A DNA stretch of 64,000 nt from Salinispirillum marinum (GCF_042651565.1 NZ_JBHSDF010000002.1); one strand, 5' to 3'. Counted from the first letter of the stretch, positions 27,573 through 36,982 are shown. Notes: a model not told the origin generated them from the sequence alone. A program made the numbers and translations.

Positions 27573-29290
27573 CACGCCTCAGTCGCACTCCACTGTCTCG
27601 CGCCTTAACGCTGAGCATCACTTTGCTTTTAGGGTTGGCGATCACCAGTACGGCCGTAACCTTACTCCGTCAGGCGAGCGTGCAGCTCTGGTATGAGCAA
27701 TCCGTAGCCGAAGCCGAACAAGTCAGCGCCGAGTTGAGTTACCGAGTCTGGCGGGAACGTGAACCACTCATGGCCGCACTCACCTTATACACGGGTTCGG
27801 AAGAGGTCACCCAAAACGAACTCACCGAAGCAACGCAATTATTTCAACAAAGCACACAAGCACGGCATTCGCCTAACATTGCCTTTGTGACCCAAAGTGC
27901 CGCGGGTGAATGGATCACCCAACAGTCGTCAAGCAACCTTGATCTGTTGCCCGTGTCGGGCCAAAGCATTAACGAAGCAGCGCTGCTGTACACGGTGAAC
28001 AGGGCGCTCGCGCAACCCAATCAAGTCATTATCGGGCCACTATTCGCACAACGGCAGCGCAGTTATGGCAGCATGGCCGTCACCACACAAAACGCCGGAC
28101 AAGCGGGTATTCTCCTGATGGTGGTGGACTTCACCGCATTGATGCAAGAGGTGACCGCTGCCCTCTTAACCAGCAACAATACATTGCGCGTACTACACCC
28201 CACGTCCGGAGACTTTAACCACTCCACCACCGCGCCCCTACCCACCCAACTGGACGCCAGCCATAGCGTGCAGATTGATATGGGTGAATACGTCTGGGAG
28301 CTGGCATGGGAATTCGACGCCGACAGCGGTCTGATGCCAGATCAACGGCTGTCCTATGCCGTTGGGGTCGCTGGTCTGATCATCACGGTATTGCTCACCA
28401 TCACGCTATACAACCTGCTGCAACAACAGTATCGGGTACAACAAAAAGTAGAAGAAAAAACCATCGCGTTGCGTGAACTGTTTGAGCGCCTGAACGACGC
28501 CCAAAATACCCTGATGAAACAGGAGAAGCTTGCCTCGCTAGGGAGCCTGGTGGCTGGCATCGCGCACGAATTGAACACCCCGGTTGGCAACGCCTTGCTG
28601 GCCGCAACGACGTTAAACGACCGTAGCGAAATCATCGTAAAACAACTCGCTGAAAGCACGCTTAAGCGCTCGGATCTGGAGCAGTTTCTGGTGGGCAACA
28701 CCGATACCGCCAAAATCATTGAACAAAATATCCGTCGCGCGGCCGACCTCATCACCAGTTTCAAAAAAGTCTCAGTCGATCAAACCAGTGAACGGCGGCG
28801 CGAATTCGGCTTATCCACCATGGTCGATGAAGTATTAACAACACTGCATCCCAAACTGAAAACGTCCAGTCACCATGTACGAGTGAACATTCCAGACAAC
28901 CTGATTATGGACAGTTTTCCCGGGCCGTTGGGGCAGGTGCTGACCAACTTGATCATCAATTCTCTGGAGCACGGCTTTGAAGGCCGCTCCGGTGGCACCA
29001 TTGATATCGTTGCCACCGCACCCGACGCAGAACAGGTTCAGATAACCTATCGTGACGACGGTGTCGGCATTCCGGCCCCGTTTCACGGCAAAGTGTTTGA
29101 CCCGTTCTTCACCACGCGTCTCGGTAAAGGCGGCAGCGGGTTAGGTATGCACATTGTGCACAACATTGTGGTTGGACTGCTCGGTGGACAGATTACCCTA
29201 ATGTCTCCGGCGTCTGGCAGTGGCGTCTGCTTTGAAATACATCTACCCTTAAAGGCACCTGTTGTTGTGGAAACCGAACCCGCCGTATGA
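27569..29290 (+). CDS. Membrane sensor histidine kinase
   Basis: 573 residues. Two membrane spans (about 13-33 and 268-290) enclose a periplasmic sensor domain of about 230 residues with no family I recognise. A coiled coil follows, then the HisKA motif AGIAHELNTPVGNAL with phosphoacceptor His333. The ATPase domain has LTNLIINSLEHGFEG (N box), YRDDGVGIP (G1) and DPFFTTRLGKGGSGLGMHIV. The next gene overlaps by four bases and encodes its probable response regulator. Confidence 0.9.
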   Translation: MTRLSRTPLSRALTLSITLLLGLAITSTAVTLLRQASVQLWYEQSVAEAEQVSAELSYRVWREREPLMAALTLYTGSEEVTQNELTEATQLFQQSTQARHSPNIAFVTQSAAGEWITQQSSSNLDLLPVSGQSINEAALLYTVNRALAQPNQVIIGPLFAQRQRSYGSMAVTTQNAGQAGILLMVVDFTALMQEVTAALLTSNNTLRVLHPTSGDFNHSTTAPLPTQLDASHSVQIDMGEYVWELAWEFDADSGLMPDQRLSYAVGVAGLIITVLLTITLYNLLQQQYRVQQKVEEKTIALRELFERLNDAQNTLMKQEKLASLGSLVAGIAHELNTPVGNALLAATTLNDRSEIIVKQLAESTLKRSDLEQFLVGNTDTAKIIEQNIRRAADLITSFKKVSVDQTSERRREFGLSTMVDEVLTTLHPKLKTSSHHVRVNIPDNLIMDSFPGPLGQVLTNLIINSLEHGFEGRSGGTIDIVATAPDAEQVQITYRDDGVGIPAPFHGKVFDPFFTTRLGKGGSGLGMHIVHNIVVGLLGGQITLMSPASGSGVCFEIHLPLKAPVVVETEPAV

Positions 29291-31512
29291 CAACACCAAA
29301 GCCTGTCTCAGACGAACTCGTATTCGCCGCCGAACCGGAACGGCTGGAACCGAGTGAGCGCGCCCATACCTTTTGGCAAGTGCTTATCGCCGACGACGAC
29401 CCGGAAATCCATCAGGTGACCCGGCTGGCTCTGAACGGTTTGGAAATACTGGGGCGCCCGCTGAATTTCATCAGTGCGTACAGTGCCGAAGAAACCTTGA
29501 AGATCTTGCGTCAACACCCGGACATCGCGCTGGTGTTGCTGGATGTCGTCATGGAACATGACAATGCCGGGCTACACGCGGTCGAGCAAATTCGGCAAGA
29601 ACTGAACAATCATGACATCCGCATCATTTTACGCACCGGCCAGCCGGGCTATGCCCCGGAAGAACGGGTGGTGCTGGACTACGACATCAACGACTACAAA
29701 ACCAAGAGCGAACTCACTCGTGCACATCTGGTGACCGCGGTGGTGGCCGCCATCCGTTCTTATCAACAAATCAGCACCATCAACCAAAACCGACATGGCC
29801 TGCAAAAAATCATTCATGCCGGCATCAGCTTGATGGAAATCACCTCACTGCAAGGGTTTGCCGACGGCGTAGTGACGCAAATTGCCTCGCTATTGGGCCT
29901 GCGCGCCGAAGGGGTACTCTGTGCCCGCATCGACGACAGCGGTCACGAAGGCGAGCGCGTGCATGTGATTGGCTCCGCCGGGCAGTACGCCGAATTCCTG
30001 CAATGCGAACTCAGCGCCCTACCCGACCCGTACATCGTGCAACAGATAGAAACCTGCCTAACAGAGCAGCAGCACCAATTTGCCGAGCAAGACACCACCT
30101 TGTTTGTGGGCAGTGGACGGCACGCGGCGGCCGTCTTTATTCGCTCCCAACGCGCAATAGCAGAACAAGACCGCCAACTCATTGAAGTGTTTTTACACAA
30201 CATCACCATCGGTTATGAAAACATCACCCTGTTCCAGCAACTGCGTCATGCCGCATACATCGACCCGTTAACCCGCCTCCCCAACCGCAATGAATTTATT
30301 CGGTTGCTGGAAGAACAGGCGCGGCAAGAGAACACCGATGCGTATGTCGCCGTCCTGATTGACCTTGACCATTTCTCCGACATCAACGACGGCCTGGGCC
30401 AAGAAACCGGAAACGTGCTCTTACAGGCTGTTGCCAAGCGGCTCCAGAGTGCCTTGGGTGACGTGGTGCTGGCGCGGGTAGATGCCGATGTGTTCGGGCT
30501 GGTAGGGCCCGCCGAGCGTTTGCAGCCCGACCGTTTACTGGCGCTGTTCGAGCTGGCATTCACCGTATTAGGACAAGCCTTACCGGTCGGCATCACCATG
30601 GGGTTGGCGCGTTTCAGCACCTTGGGCCAACACGGTTTAACCATACTCAAGCGCACCAATATTGCCCTGAACATGGCCAAAAAGCAGAGCGACCACCGCT
30701 TCGTGTATTACGACCCCAACATGGAAAGAGCCACCGAGCAACGCATAGAAATGACCCATGCGTTGCGCAAAGCCTACGCCGATGAAGCCCTGTGTGTGTG
30801 GTATCAGCCGCAGATTGACCTTGCCAACCGCGAAGTCATTGGGCTCGAAGCCCTGTTACGTTGGCCGCAAGCCGATGGCAGCATGATTGGCCCGGATGTA
30901 TTCATTCCGGTTGCGGAATACTCCGGCCTCATCATTGAATTAGGGGAATGGGTGCTCAATCAAGCCTGCTTGATGTTAAAACGGCTGGAGCATGCCGGAC
31001 ACCGCAACCTGCGCATCGCAGTGAACGTTTCTATGCCGCAGTTTCGCCAAACCGAGTTTCCCGCACAGGTTGCACGGCACTTGAAATATCACGGCGTCAA
31101 TCCACAACAAATTGAACTGGAGATTACCGAATCGGTGATCATGGATGAACCGGACACCGTGGTGAATGTGTTGCGCAAGCTCAAAACGCTGGGTGTACAG
31201 ATCGCCTTGGATGACTTTGGCACCGGCTTTTCTTCGTTGAACTATTTGCGCCAATTGCCGCTCGACCGCATCAAGGTCGACCGTAGCTTTGTGCAAGCCT
31301 TGGACCGACCCAGTGGTGCCATCATCGCCGAAACCATCGTCCGGTTAGGGCAACGGTTGAAATTGCACACCATTGCCGAAGGCATTGAAACCGAACGTCA
31401 GGAACTGCTCATGCGTGCCATGAATTGCGCCGAAGCGCAGGGGTTTTTGTACGCCAAACCCCTGCCTGCCGACGAGCTGATGGCCTTTCTCGCCAAATGT
31501 CCGAAGCCTTAA
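29287..31512 (+). CDS. Response regulator with DUF3369, degenerate GGDEF and active EAL
   Basis: 741 residues. A receiver domain (LIADDDPEIHQV, phosphoacceptor Asp86 in LLLDVVMEH, conserved Lys) is followed by a DUF3369 linker and a GGDEF domain. In the GGDEF domain the signature is RVDADVFG (about 397-404), so cyclase activity is lost. The EAL domain has GLEALLRW (Glu521), ITESVIMDE and LDDFGTGFSSLNYLRQLP. It should hydrolyse c-di-GMP under control of the upstream kinase. The GGDEF remnant may act as a GTP sensor. Confidence 0.92.
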   Translation: MTTPKPVSDELVFAAEPERLEPSERAHTFWQVLIADDDPEIHQVTRLALNGLEILGRPLNFISAYSAEETLKILRQHPDIALVLLDVVMEHDNAGLHAVEQIRQELNNHDIRIILRTGQPGYAPEERVVLDYDINDYKTKSELTRAHLVTAVVAAIRSYQQISTINQNRHGLQKIIHAGISLMEITSLQGFADGVVTQIASLLGLRAEGVLCARIDDSGHEGERVHVIGSAGQYAEFLQCELSALPDPYIVQQIETCLTEQQHQFAEQDTTLFVGSGRHAAAVFIRSQRAIAEQDRQLIEVFLHNITIGYENITLFQQLRHAAYIDPLTRLPNRNEFIRLLEEQARQENTDAYVAVLIDLDHFSDINDGLGQETGNVLLQAVAKRLQSALGDVVLARVDADVFGLVGPAERLQPDRLLALFELAFTVLGQALPVGITMGLARFSTLGQHGLTILKRTNIALNMAKKQSDHRFVYYDPNMERATEQRIEMTHALRKAYADEALCVWYQPQIDLANREVIGLEALLRWPQADGSMIGPDVFIPVAEYSGLIIELGEWVLNQACLMLKRLEHAGHRNLRIAVNVSMPQFRQTEFPAQVARHLKYHGVNPQQIELEITESVIMDEPDTVVNVLRKLKTLGVQIALDDFGTGFSSLNYLRQLPLDRIKVDRSFVQALDRPSGAIIAETIVRLGQRLKLHTIAEGIETERQELLMRAMNCAEAQGFLYAKPLPADELMAFLAKCPKP

Positions 31513-31524
31513 CGTACCGTTAAG
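31508..31524. terminator. Palindrome across the two convergent stop codons
   Basis: CTTAACG-TAC-CGTTAAG includes the stop of the EAL gene and the stop of fbp. A weak hairpin without a T run, so its function is uncertain. Confidence 0.3.
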
Positions 31525-32545
31525 ACGCCCCGTTCAAATCCGGGCACTTACGCAAAAATTCCTCCGCCTTCTCGACCATATTTTTTGACCCAACATAATA
31601 CGGCACGCGCTGGTGCAGTTCTGTCGGTTCTATGTCGAGAATGCGTCGTCTGCCATCGGTGGCCTTACCGCCAGACTGCTCGGCAATCCACGCCAAAGGA
31701 TTACATTCGTACAGCAACCGCAACTTGCCGTTCGGTGCATTGGCGTAGGAAGGGTACATATAAATGCCCCCCTTGATCATATTGCGGTGAAAGTCCGACA
31801 CCAGCGAACCGATGTAGCGCGAGGTGTAGGGCCGGTTGGTTTCCGGGTCCATCTCCTGACAATACTTCAAATATTGCTTCACCCCTTGCGGGAACTTGAT
31901 GTAGTTGCCTTCGTTGATGGAGTAGATTTTCCCGTCTTCCGGTGTGCGCATGTTCTCGTGCGACAGATAGAACACCCCGATGGACGGGTCAAAGGTAAAC
32001 CCGTGTACGCCATTACCGGTGGTATAGACCAACATGGTGGACGAACCGAAAATCACGTAGCCCGCGGCAACCTGTTTGTTGCCGGGTTGCAAGAAGTCTT
32101 CCAATTGTACAGGGCCATCAAGCGGTGAAATACGGCGATAAATCGAAAAGATGGTGCCGACCGACACGTTGACATCAATGTTTGAAGAACCATCCAAGGG
32201 GTCGATCAGCAACACGTACTTGCTGCCCTTCGAATGCCCTTCATTGAACGAGATAAAACTGTCCTCTTCTTCCGATGCCATCCCGCAAATTTGCCCGCGT
32301 GCCTCCATGGCTGCTTTGAATTTTTCGTTGGCGTAAACGTCCAGCTTTTGCTGTTGTTCGCCTTGCACGTTGTCCGAGCCGGACGCCCCGATAATGTCTA
32401 CCAGGCCCGCCTTATTAATTTCCCGATGCACAATTTTCGATGCCAACCGAATGGCCCCGAAAATCTGGCTGAGTTCACCCGTAGCATGCGGAAAATCCTG
32501 CTGCTTATGAATGACGTACTCACCCAACGTAATGAGTTTGGACAT
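31520..32545 (-). CDS. fbp: Fructose-1,6-bisphosphatase, class I
   Basis: Gluconeogenic enzyme, 341 residues. Visible are DNVQGEQQQKLDVYANEKF, MASEEEDSFISF, the metal-site motif LLIDPLDGSSNIDVNVSVGT, and RYIGSLVSDFHRNMIKGGIY (AMP and substrate site). Standard length and an intact catalytic core. It is monocistronic, transcribed away from the exporter gene, and converges with the EAL gene. Confidence 0.96.
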   Translation of the reverse strand: MSKLITLGEYVIHKQQDFPHATGELSQIFGAIRLASKIVHREINKAGLVDIIGASGSDNVQGEQQQKLDVYANEKFKAAMEARGQICGMASEEEDSFISFNEGHSKGSKYVLLIDPLDGSSNIDVNVSVGTIFSIYRRISPLDGPVQLEDFLQPGNKQVAAGYVIFGSSTMLVYTTGNGVHGFTFDPSIGVFYLSHENMRTPEDGKIYSINEGNYIKFPQGVKQYLKYCQEMDPETNRPYTSRYIGSLVSDFHRNMIKGGIYMYPSYANAPNGKLRLLYECNPLAWIAEQSGGKATDGRRRILDIEPTELHQRVPYYVGSKNMVEKAEEFLRKCPDLNGAS

Positions 32546-32707
32546 GCCGATAAATCCTGCCTTGTGAAGTTGATAGGGTCTCTCTAATTATGTTTTTCTG
32601 GTCATTTATGCCCGCTAGGCACTGGCTAACACGCCAAATGCGACTGCGGATATACAATAACCCGAATTGGTTTTGTCGCACAGGTCCAAATTCGCCGCTA
32701 ACGTGGA

Positions 32708-33595
32708 TTAAGGATTGACAGGGAGAGGCTTCTTTCGTGCTCGACCCGCAATCAGCGAGCCACCGACGATGAACAGGCTGGCACTCAGCACCGCCAAAGT
32801 GGCCGAGCCATAGCCCGCCAGAAGCAACAGCAGAACAGAAATTAACGGCGCGCCATAAGCCAAGGTGCCCAACAACTGAATGTTGCCGTGTTTTACCCCA
32901 TGGTCCCACGTAAAAAACGCCAAGCCGACCGGCCCCAAACCCAAGCCAACCACACCGACCCACTGCGCCCACCCGGCTGGCCAGACTGTTTCTTCCAGCA
33001 TCAAATGGCACAGCAGCGCCAGTACTGCCGTAACCCCGCAAAACCAGCCCACAGCATCCGTTGGAACGGTACGCACAAGGCGACTGAGCACCGAATACGA
33101 CGACCAAATCAGCGCACACATCAGCGCCGCAACGTAGCCGGGCAGGAACTCACGCGAAAACCCATCGACGTTACCGCCGATCAGCAGCCAACAGCCCACC
33201 AGTGCCAGCCCTGCACCCACCAAATACTGCGCCCGCAGAGATTCGCCGGGCAATAACGACGAAAAGATAACGATCAACAACGGCCACAAGTACGCCAGTA
33301 AGCTTACTTCCACCGCCGGTGCCAGCGTCATCGCTTTGAAATAAACAAAATGATAACCAAACAGGCCACCAACACCGAGACACCATGCCAGCACCGGTTG
33401 CCGCGCGAAACGCAGACCCATGTGCCCCGCGCGCCACCAACGTACTGCCATCAACAAGAACGCAATGCCGAACGTCATCGCCAACAGTTGAAACTCTGGA
33501 ATCGCCCCGCCCGTTAGCTTGGTCAATAACGCCAGCGTGCCCCATAGGAGCACCGAAACTGAGCCAATCAACGTTGCCTTATTGATGACAGTCAT
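32708..33595 (-). CDS. EamA/DMT-family exporter (YddG-like)
   Basis: 295 residues with ten predicted membrane spans in two EamA repeats (from LIGSVSVLLWGTLALLT to GSATLAVLSASLFIVGG). The sequence style (FTWDHGVKHGNIQLLGTLAYGAPL) resembles the aromatic amino-acid exporter YddG, but substrate specificity cannot be set from sequence. It is the last chromosomal-core gene before the cassette region. Confidence 0.8.
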   Translation of the reverse strand: MTVINKATLIGSVSVLLWGTLALLTKLTGGAIPEFQLLAMTFGIAFLLMAVRWWRAGHMGLRFARQPVLAWCLGVGGLFGYHFVYFKAMTLAPAVEVSLLAYLWPLLIVIFSSLLPGESLRAQYLVGAGLALVGCWLLIGGNVDGFSREFLPGYVAALMCALIWSSYSVLSRLVRTVPTDAVGWFCGVTAVLALLCHLMLEETVWPAGWAQWVGVVGLGLGPVGLAFFTWDHGVKHGNIQLLGTLAYGAPLISVLLLLLAGYGSATLAVLSASLFIVGGSLIAGRARKKPLPVNP

Positions 33596-33755
33596 AAACG
33601 GGATACCTAGTAGTTATGGAGGCACGAAAAATTTCGGTTGCGCATTCTAGCGATAAAGCTCCGCCAAGGTCGATACCAAGCGTTGGCGGAAAAGCAGGCT
33701 GCGGAGCAGATGGAGAAGGCTTGAAGTAATGTCTTATTTGACATAGCCTTGCCGT

Positions 33756-34094
33756 ATGAACATTAAGGATAAGCCACTCGTTTGGCTGCATGGAATTATT
33801 AAATCACCACCCTTTTCAGACTCTGCCCGCCTAGAGGCGGGCTATTGTTTGCGACTACTACAGCGTGGTGAAAAGCTTTCAATGCCACATTCAAGGCCAA
33901 TGCCAACGATTGGGGCGCAATGCCATGAGTTACGCATCACAGATAAGGATAAAATTTGGCGCATAATTTATCGCATCGACACTGATGCCATTATCATTGC
34001 GGAAGTGTTTCAAAAGAAAACAACGACCACACCAAAATCGATTATTGATGTGTGTAAGTCCCGACTTAGGAGCTACGACAATGCAGTCCAGTAA
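33756..34094 (+). CDS. RelE/HigB-type toxin (Gp49-like)
   Basis: 112 residues, with KPLVWLHGIIKSPPFSDSAR, GEKLSMPHSRPMPTIG, CHELRITDKDKIWRIIYRID and AEVFQKKTTTTPKSII, typical of phage Gp49-like mRNA interferases. The toxin precedes its antitoxin, as in higBA, and the genes overlap by 14 bases. An inverted repeat TGTC-TTATTT-GACA (33730-33743) just upstream may be the operator. First plus-strand toxin-antitoxin module of the accessory region. Confidence 0.85.
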   Translation: MNIKDKPLVWLHGIIKSPPFSDSARLEAGYCLRLLQRGEKLSMPHSRPMPTIGAQCHELRITDKDKIWRIIYRIDTDAIIIAEVFQKKTTTTPKSIIDVCKSRLRSYDNAVQ

Positions 34095-34407
34095 ACGCAC
34101 AAAGTTGGAAGCTGCTGGCTGGCACATAGGCAGTACCGATGAATTTTTAGGTCTCACCCCAGAAGAGTCAGCATATATAGAAATGAAGCTTGCCCTAAGC
34201 CATGCTCTGCGTGAACGACGCTTAATCAAGAAGCTGAGCCAAGCAGATGTCGCCAAGCTTGTGCATTCCAGTCAATCTCGTGTGGCAAAAATGGAAGCTG
34301 GGGAACCTAGTGTTTCTCTAGACTTGATCATGAAATCACTACTTGCCCTCGGTGCCACACCGAATGACCTGGCAACCGCTATTTCTGGCGGCGCAACAAC
34401 CAGATAA
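34081..34407 (+). CDS. XRE-family antitoxin of the HigB-like toxin
   Basis: 108 residues. The helix-turn-helix lies in the C-terminal half (LSQADVAKLVHSSQSRVAKM) with a dimerisation tail. It starts at the ATG at 34081, inside the toxin gene. It should bind the toxin and repress the operon. Confidence 0.85.
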   Translation: MQSSKRTKLEAAGWHIGSTDEFLGLTPEESAYIEMKLALSHALRERRLIKKLSQADVAKLVHSSQSRVAKMEAGEPSVSLDLIMKSLLALGATPNDLATAISGGATTR

Positions 34408-34443
34408 TCTTCATCTGGTCACTGTCCGTAGTGCCGGTATAAT

Positions 34444-34821
34444 TTAGTCGCTACCCGCCAAGGCCAACACCCGCTGGCGCAGTATCTTCTCCATCGCCTT
34501 GCCCTTTGCCAGCTCGTCAATCAACTTGTCCATATAACGGATGTTACGCATCAACGGGTGCTCAATGTCCTCCACCCGCACCCCACACACCACGCCCTTG
34601 ATCAACGCAACGTTCGGGTTCATGTTTGGCGCTTGGGCAAAAAACGTCGTGAAATCGTTCCCCGCCGCAACCTGCTCTTGCAAACCTTCCTGGCTGTAAC
34701 CCGTCAGCCAACAAATGACCTCATCGACTTCCGCTTGCGTGCGATTTTTGCGCTCCGCCTTTTGCACGTACATCGGGTATACCTTGGCAAAGGGCATATG
34801 GAATATTTTGTGGTCAGTCAT
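34444..34821 (-). CDS. DUF2200-family protein
   Basis: 125 residues. The start MTDHKIFHMPFAKVYPMYVQ and KGVVCGVRVEDIEHPLM are the DUF2200 signature. No function is known to me. CGGAG precedes the ATG by about 8 bases. It lies on the minus strand, like every non-toxin gene in this cassette-like region, and is an outlier gene type among core chromosomal neighbours. Confidence 0.78.
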   Translation of the reverse strand: MTDHKIFHMPFAKVYPMYVQKAERKNRTQAEVDEVICWLTGYSQEGLQEQVAAGNDFTTFFAQAPNMNPNVALIKGVVCGVRVEDIEHPLMRNIRYMDKLIDELAKGKAMEKILRQRVLALAGSD

Positions 34822-34884
34822 CAGTTTCTCCGGTTTGAAAGCACTACAATGATTTACGACTTAATCCCGATTGTTAATTCACCA

Positions 34885-34924
34885 CCTGTACGGTATTCTG
34901 CACATGAACAACATCCTGTACAGG
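34885..34924 (+). promoter_or_regulatory. Likely YefM operator (two TGTAC sites)
   Basis: The perfect palindrome CCTGTACAGG (34915-34924) overlaps the ribosome site of yefM. A half-match CCTGTACGGT (34885-34894) lies 30 bases upstream, three helical turns away. YefM of E. coli recognises TGTACA-core palindromes in its own promoter, so autoregulation by YefM-YoeB is likely. Confidence 0.65.
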
Positions 34925-34933
34925 AGCAGTCAT

Positions 34934-35185
34934 ATGGATGCCATCAGTTATACAGCCGCGCGAACTAACCTAGCAAAAACCATGGAGCAGGTCTGTGAAG
35001 ACCATTCTCCTGTAATTATCACGCGAAGCAAGTCACCGTCCGTAGTCATGATCTCACTGGAAGACTACGAAGCGCTGCAAGAAACAGCCTATCTCCTGCG
35101 CGCACCGACGAACGCCCGTCGTTTACTGGAATCCGTTGCCGAGCTGGAACAAGGCGGCGGTGAAGAAAAGGAACTGCTTGAATGA
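34934..35185 (+). CDS. yefM: YefM/Phd-type antitoxin
   Basis: 83 residues. MDAISYTAARTNLAKTMEQV, RSKSPSVVMISLEDYEALQE and TAYLLRAPTNARRLLESV are the standard YefM sequence. AGGAG sits 7 bases before the ATG. The toxin gene overlaps by four bases. Confidence 0.94.
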   Translation: MDAISYTAARTNLAKTMEQVCEDHSPVIITRSKSPSVVMISLEDYEALQETAYLLRAPTNARRLLESVAELEQGGGEEKELLE

Positions 35186-35436
35186 AACTCATCTTCTCCG
35201 AACACGCATGGGAAGACTATGTGTACTGGCAGAAAACCGACAAAAAGATCCTTAGCCGAATCAACAAGCTGATCAAGGAAACTCAACGAGAACCGCTTGC
35301 CGGTGTTGGTAAACCAGAGCCCCTTAAACATAACCTTGCCGGTTACTGGTCGCGCCGAATCAATGAAGAACACCGCATGGTTTACAAAGTCACGGATGAC
35401 GCCTTGTATATCGCACAACTTCGGTATCACTACTGA
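35182..35436 (+). CDS. yoeB: YoeB-type mRNA interferase toxin
   Basis: 84 residues, the family's exact length. LIFSEHAWEDYVYWQKTDKK, the basic LKHNLAGYWSRRINEEHRMV and the C-terminal YHY carry the catalytic Glu, Arg, His and Tyr of YoeB. It cleaves mRNA at the ribosome and is held inactive by YefM. Confidence 0.94.
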   Translation: MKLIFSEHAWEDYVYWQKTDKKILSRINKLIKETQREPLAGVGKPEPLKHNLAGYWSRRINEEHRMVYKVTDDALYIAQLRYHY

Positions 35437-35475
35437 ATTAACGCTCGCCCTCTAGCCATGCCATAACCACTGAAG

Positions 35476-35510
35476 CAATCCGCAAACCACTTAGAGGACG
35501 CTATCATGGC
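35476..35510. repeat. 35-base fragment shared with the parD-like gene start
   Basis: Matches 40646-40680 except for one base (CAATCC-G/A-CAAACCACTT...). At the other site this block holds the ribosome site and first codons of a ParD-like antitoxin gene. Here the following sequence does not encode that protein. It is a fragment left by recombination or decay. Confidence 0.6.
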
Positions 35511-35589
35511 CACCCGCCACGAGTGCCTTCCGAGACGAGGCAAGGCGTACTCGTATCCGCTTAGAGAAGCTATAGCCAGAACGACCACT

Positions 35590-36039
35590 CTATACACAGC
35601 CACTTTCCCGCACCATCTCATTCGCCAAAACGGGCTTACCATTGTAGAGCGTCTCAAACTCCTTGGTGACCGCAAAGCCATACTTCTGATACATCGCTTT
35701 GGCTGGCGCGTTACTCTTGGCAACATAAAGCACAGCAGGCGTTCCAGCATGAGAAATCAAGTGTTCCAGCAGGCTCTTCCCTACCCCTTTACCACGCGCC
35801 TGCGGATGCACAAACAACGCTCGAATTTCATGTTCAAACACCGCCCCATAGCCTAGAACACCGCCATCGTCATACACAAATATCTTGGACGCCATCAGCG
35901 CCTGCAAGCGTGGCTCGTCCTGCGCTAAGGTCAACAACTCAAACGTCCCGCTTTCGTAGCGCAGCTCATCCAGCTTCGACAGCGCGTAGATTTCCGTTAT
36001 TGCTTCCATGTCACCGTCTTGAAACGCCCGAATTTTCAT
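35590..36039 (-). CDS. GNAT-family N-acetyltransferase
   Basis: 149 residues. The acetyl-CoA site is ALFVHPQARGKGVGKSLLEH near residues 75-94, followed by LYVAKSNAPAKAMYQKYGF. The substrate is unknown. Stress- or drug-type GNAT genes are frequent cassette cargo. It lies on the minus strand between plus-strand toxin-antitoxin operons. Confidence 0.85.
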   Translation of the reverse strand: MKIRAFQDGDMEAITEIYALSKLDELRYESGTFELLTLAQDEPRLQALMASKIFVYDDGGVLGYGAVFEHEIRALFVHPQARGKGVGKSLLEHLISHAGTPAVLYVAKSNAPAKAMYQKYGFAVTKEFETLYNGKPVLANEMVRESGCV

Positions 36040-36174
36040 ACCGGAAAAACACCTCTATATGTAAGCCACTTATATCATTTTATAGCCCATGGAAAAATGA
36101 GGAGGGTATAGCGCATCGACTTCAAAACGATTGCAATGCTATCATTTTACTTTCAACGACTCAGGGTAACTGCA

Positions 36175-36408
36175 ATGGCAAATTTAATCGTGCGCAATAT
36201 TGACGACGAGGTGGTGAAAGCGCTCAAAGCAAGAGCAGGCCTGCATGGCATCAGCGCTGAAGCCGAGCACCGCAAGATATTAGAAAAAGCACTTCTGCGC
36301 CCCAAGAAAAAAAGCCTGCTTGACACCCTACAAGCCATACCTTCTGTGGGTGAAGATTCTGACTTCGAGCGCAAGCAAGATGGTGAGGTAAGCGATGTAT
36401 TTGCTTGA
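36175..36408 (+). CDS. FitA-like ribbon-helix-helix antitoxin
   Basis: 77 residues. MANLIVRNIDDEVVKALKAR is the ribbon-helix-helix, followed by GLHGISAEAEHRKILEKAL as in FitA/VapB. The ATG at 36175 has AGGG upstream. It overlaps the PIN toxin by 14 bases. An ATTGCAAT palindrome at 36130-36137 could be part of its operator. Confidence 0.88.
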   Translation: MANLIVRNIDDEVVKALKARAGLHGISAEAEHRKILEKALLRPKKKSLLDTLQAIPSVGEDSDFERKQDGEVSDVFA

Positions 36409-36811
36409 CACCAACGTGGTCAGCGAACTGCGCAAAAAGTCTAAAATGAACGCGGGTGTCCGCTCTTTTTTCGAACAGGTAACGCGTGATGCCAGCGATC
36501 TCTATTTAAGCGTCATCACCGTGGGTGAACTGCGCCGGGGCATTGAGTTAATGCGGCATCGTGGCGATGACATTCAAGCACAGCAACTTGAAACCTGGTT
36601 AACCACCCTGCTTACAGAATACGAACAAAGTATCCTGCCGTTTGATCGTGAAGAAGCACAAGTATGGGGGAAGCTTAGAGTACCTAAGCACGAAAACGCT
36701 CTAGACAAGCAAATTGCCGCTACCGCACTGCTGTACGAACTCACCGTTGTTACACGGAATGTTAAAGATTTCGCTCCCACCGGAGTAAAACTGCTTAACC
36801 CATTCACCTGA
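36395..36811 (+). CDS. FitB/VapC-type PIN-domain toxin
   Basis: 138 residues. The acidic PIN residues are in MYLLDTNVVSELRKK (Asp5), VITVGELRRGIELM, HENALDKQIAATALL and LTVVTRNVKDF. Endoribonuclease partner of the upstream antitoxin. The downstream gap 36812-36982 has the ccd operator and no gene. Confidence 0.9.
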   Translation: MYLLDTNVVSELRKKSKMNAGVRSFFEQVTRDASDLYLSVITVGELRRGIELMRHRGDDIQAQQLETWLTTLLTEYEQSILPFDREEAQVWGKLRVPKHENALDKQIAATALLYELTVVTRNVKDFAPTGVKLLNPFT

Positions 36812-36940
36812 ACATAGTCAGTAACTAAGGGCGCGATGGCTACGGCATGTCATGCGCTATTCTTGGGTACGTACCTGACATTCTCCAAGCCCTGAAAGGG
36901 CGACAACGCCGTTGAGCATACACCTTGCCCATCACGCTAC

Positions 36941-36961
36941 ATGCGCATACCATATACGCAT
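36941..36961 (+). promoter_or_regulatory. Likely CcdA operator
   Basis: The imperfect palindrome ATGCGCAT-ACCAT-ATACGCAT lies 22 bases before the ccdA start. Its position and symmetry fit autoregulation by CcdA-CcdB. Confidence 0.45.
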
Positions 36962-36982
36962 TGCCCGTATGAAGGTGTGACC

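Noticed and set aside
33661..33710. Inverted repeat CCGCCAA...TTGGCGG and GCTCCGC...GCGGAGC at the left edge of the accessory region
   Set aside because: It could mark the array boundary, but lacks attC core boxes and I see no matching copy at the right edge.
35506..35856. 116-residue open frame on the plus strand
   Set aside because: It begins with the copied 35-base fragment but then runs antisense through a good GNAT gene and shows no antitoxin sequence.
36826..36930. Possible attC between fitB-like and ccdA (GTTGAGC box)
   Set aside because: Only one core box matches and the arms do not pair convincingly.
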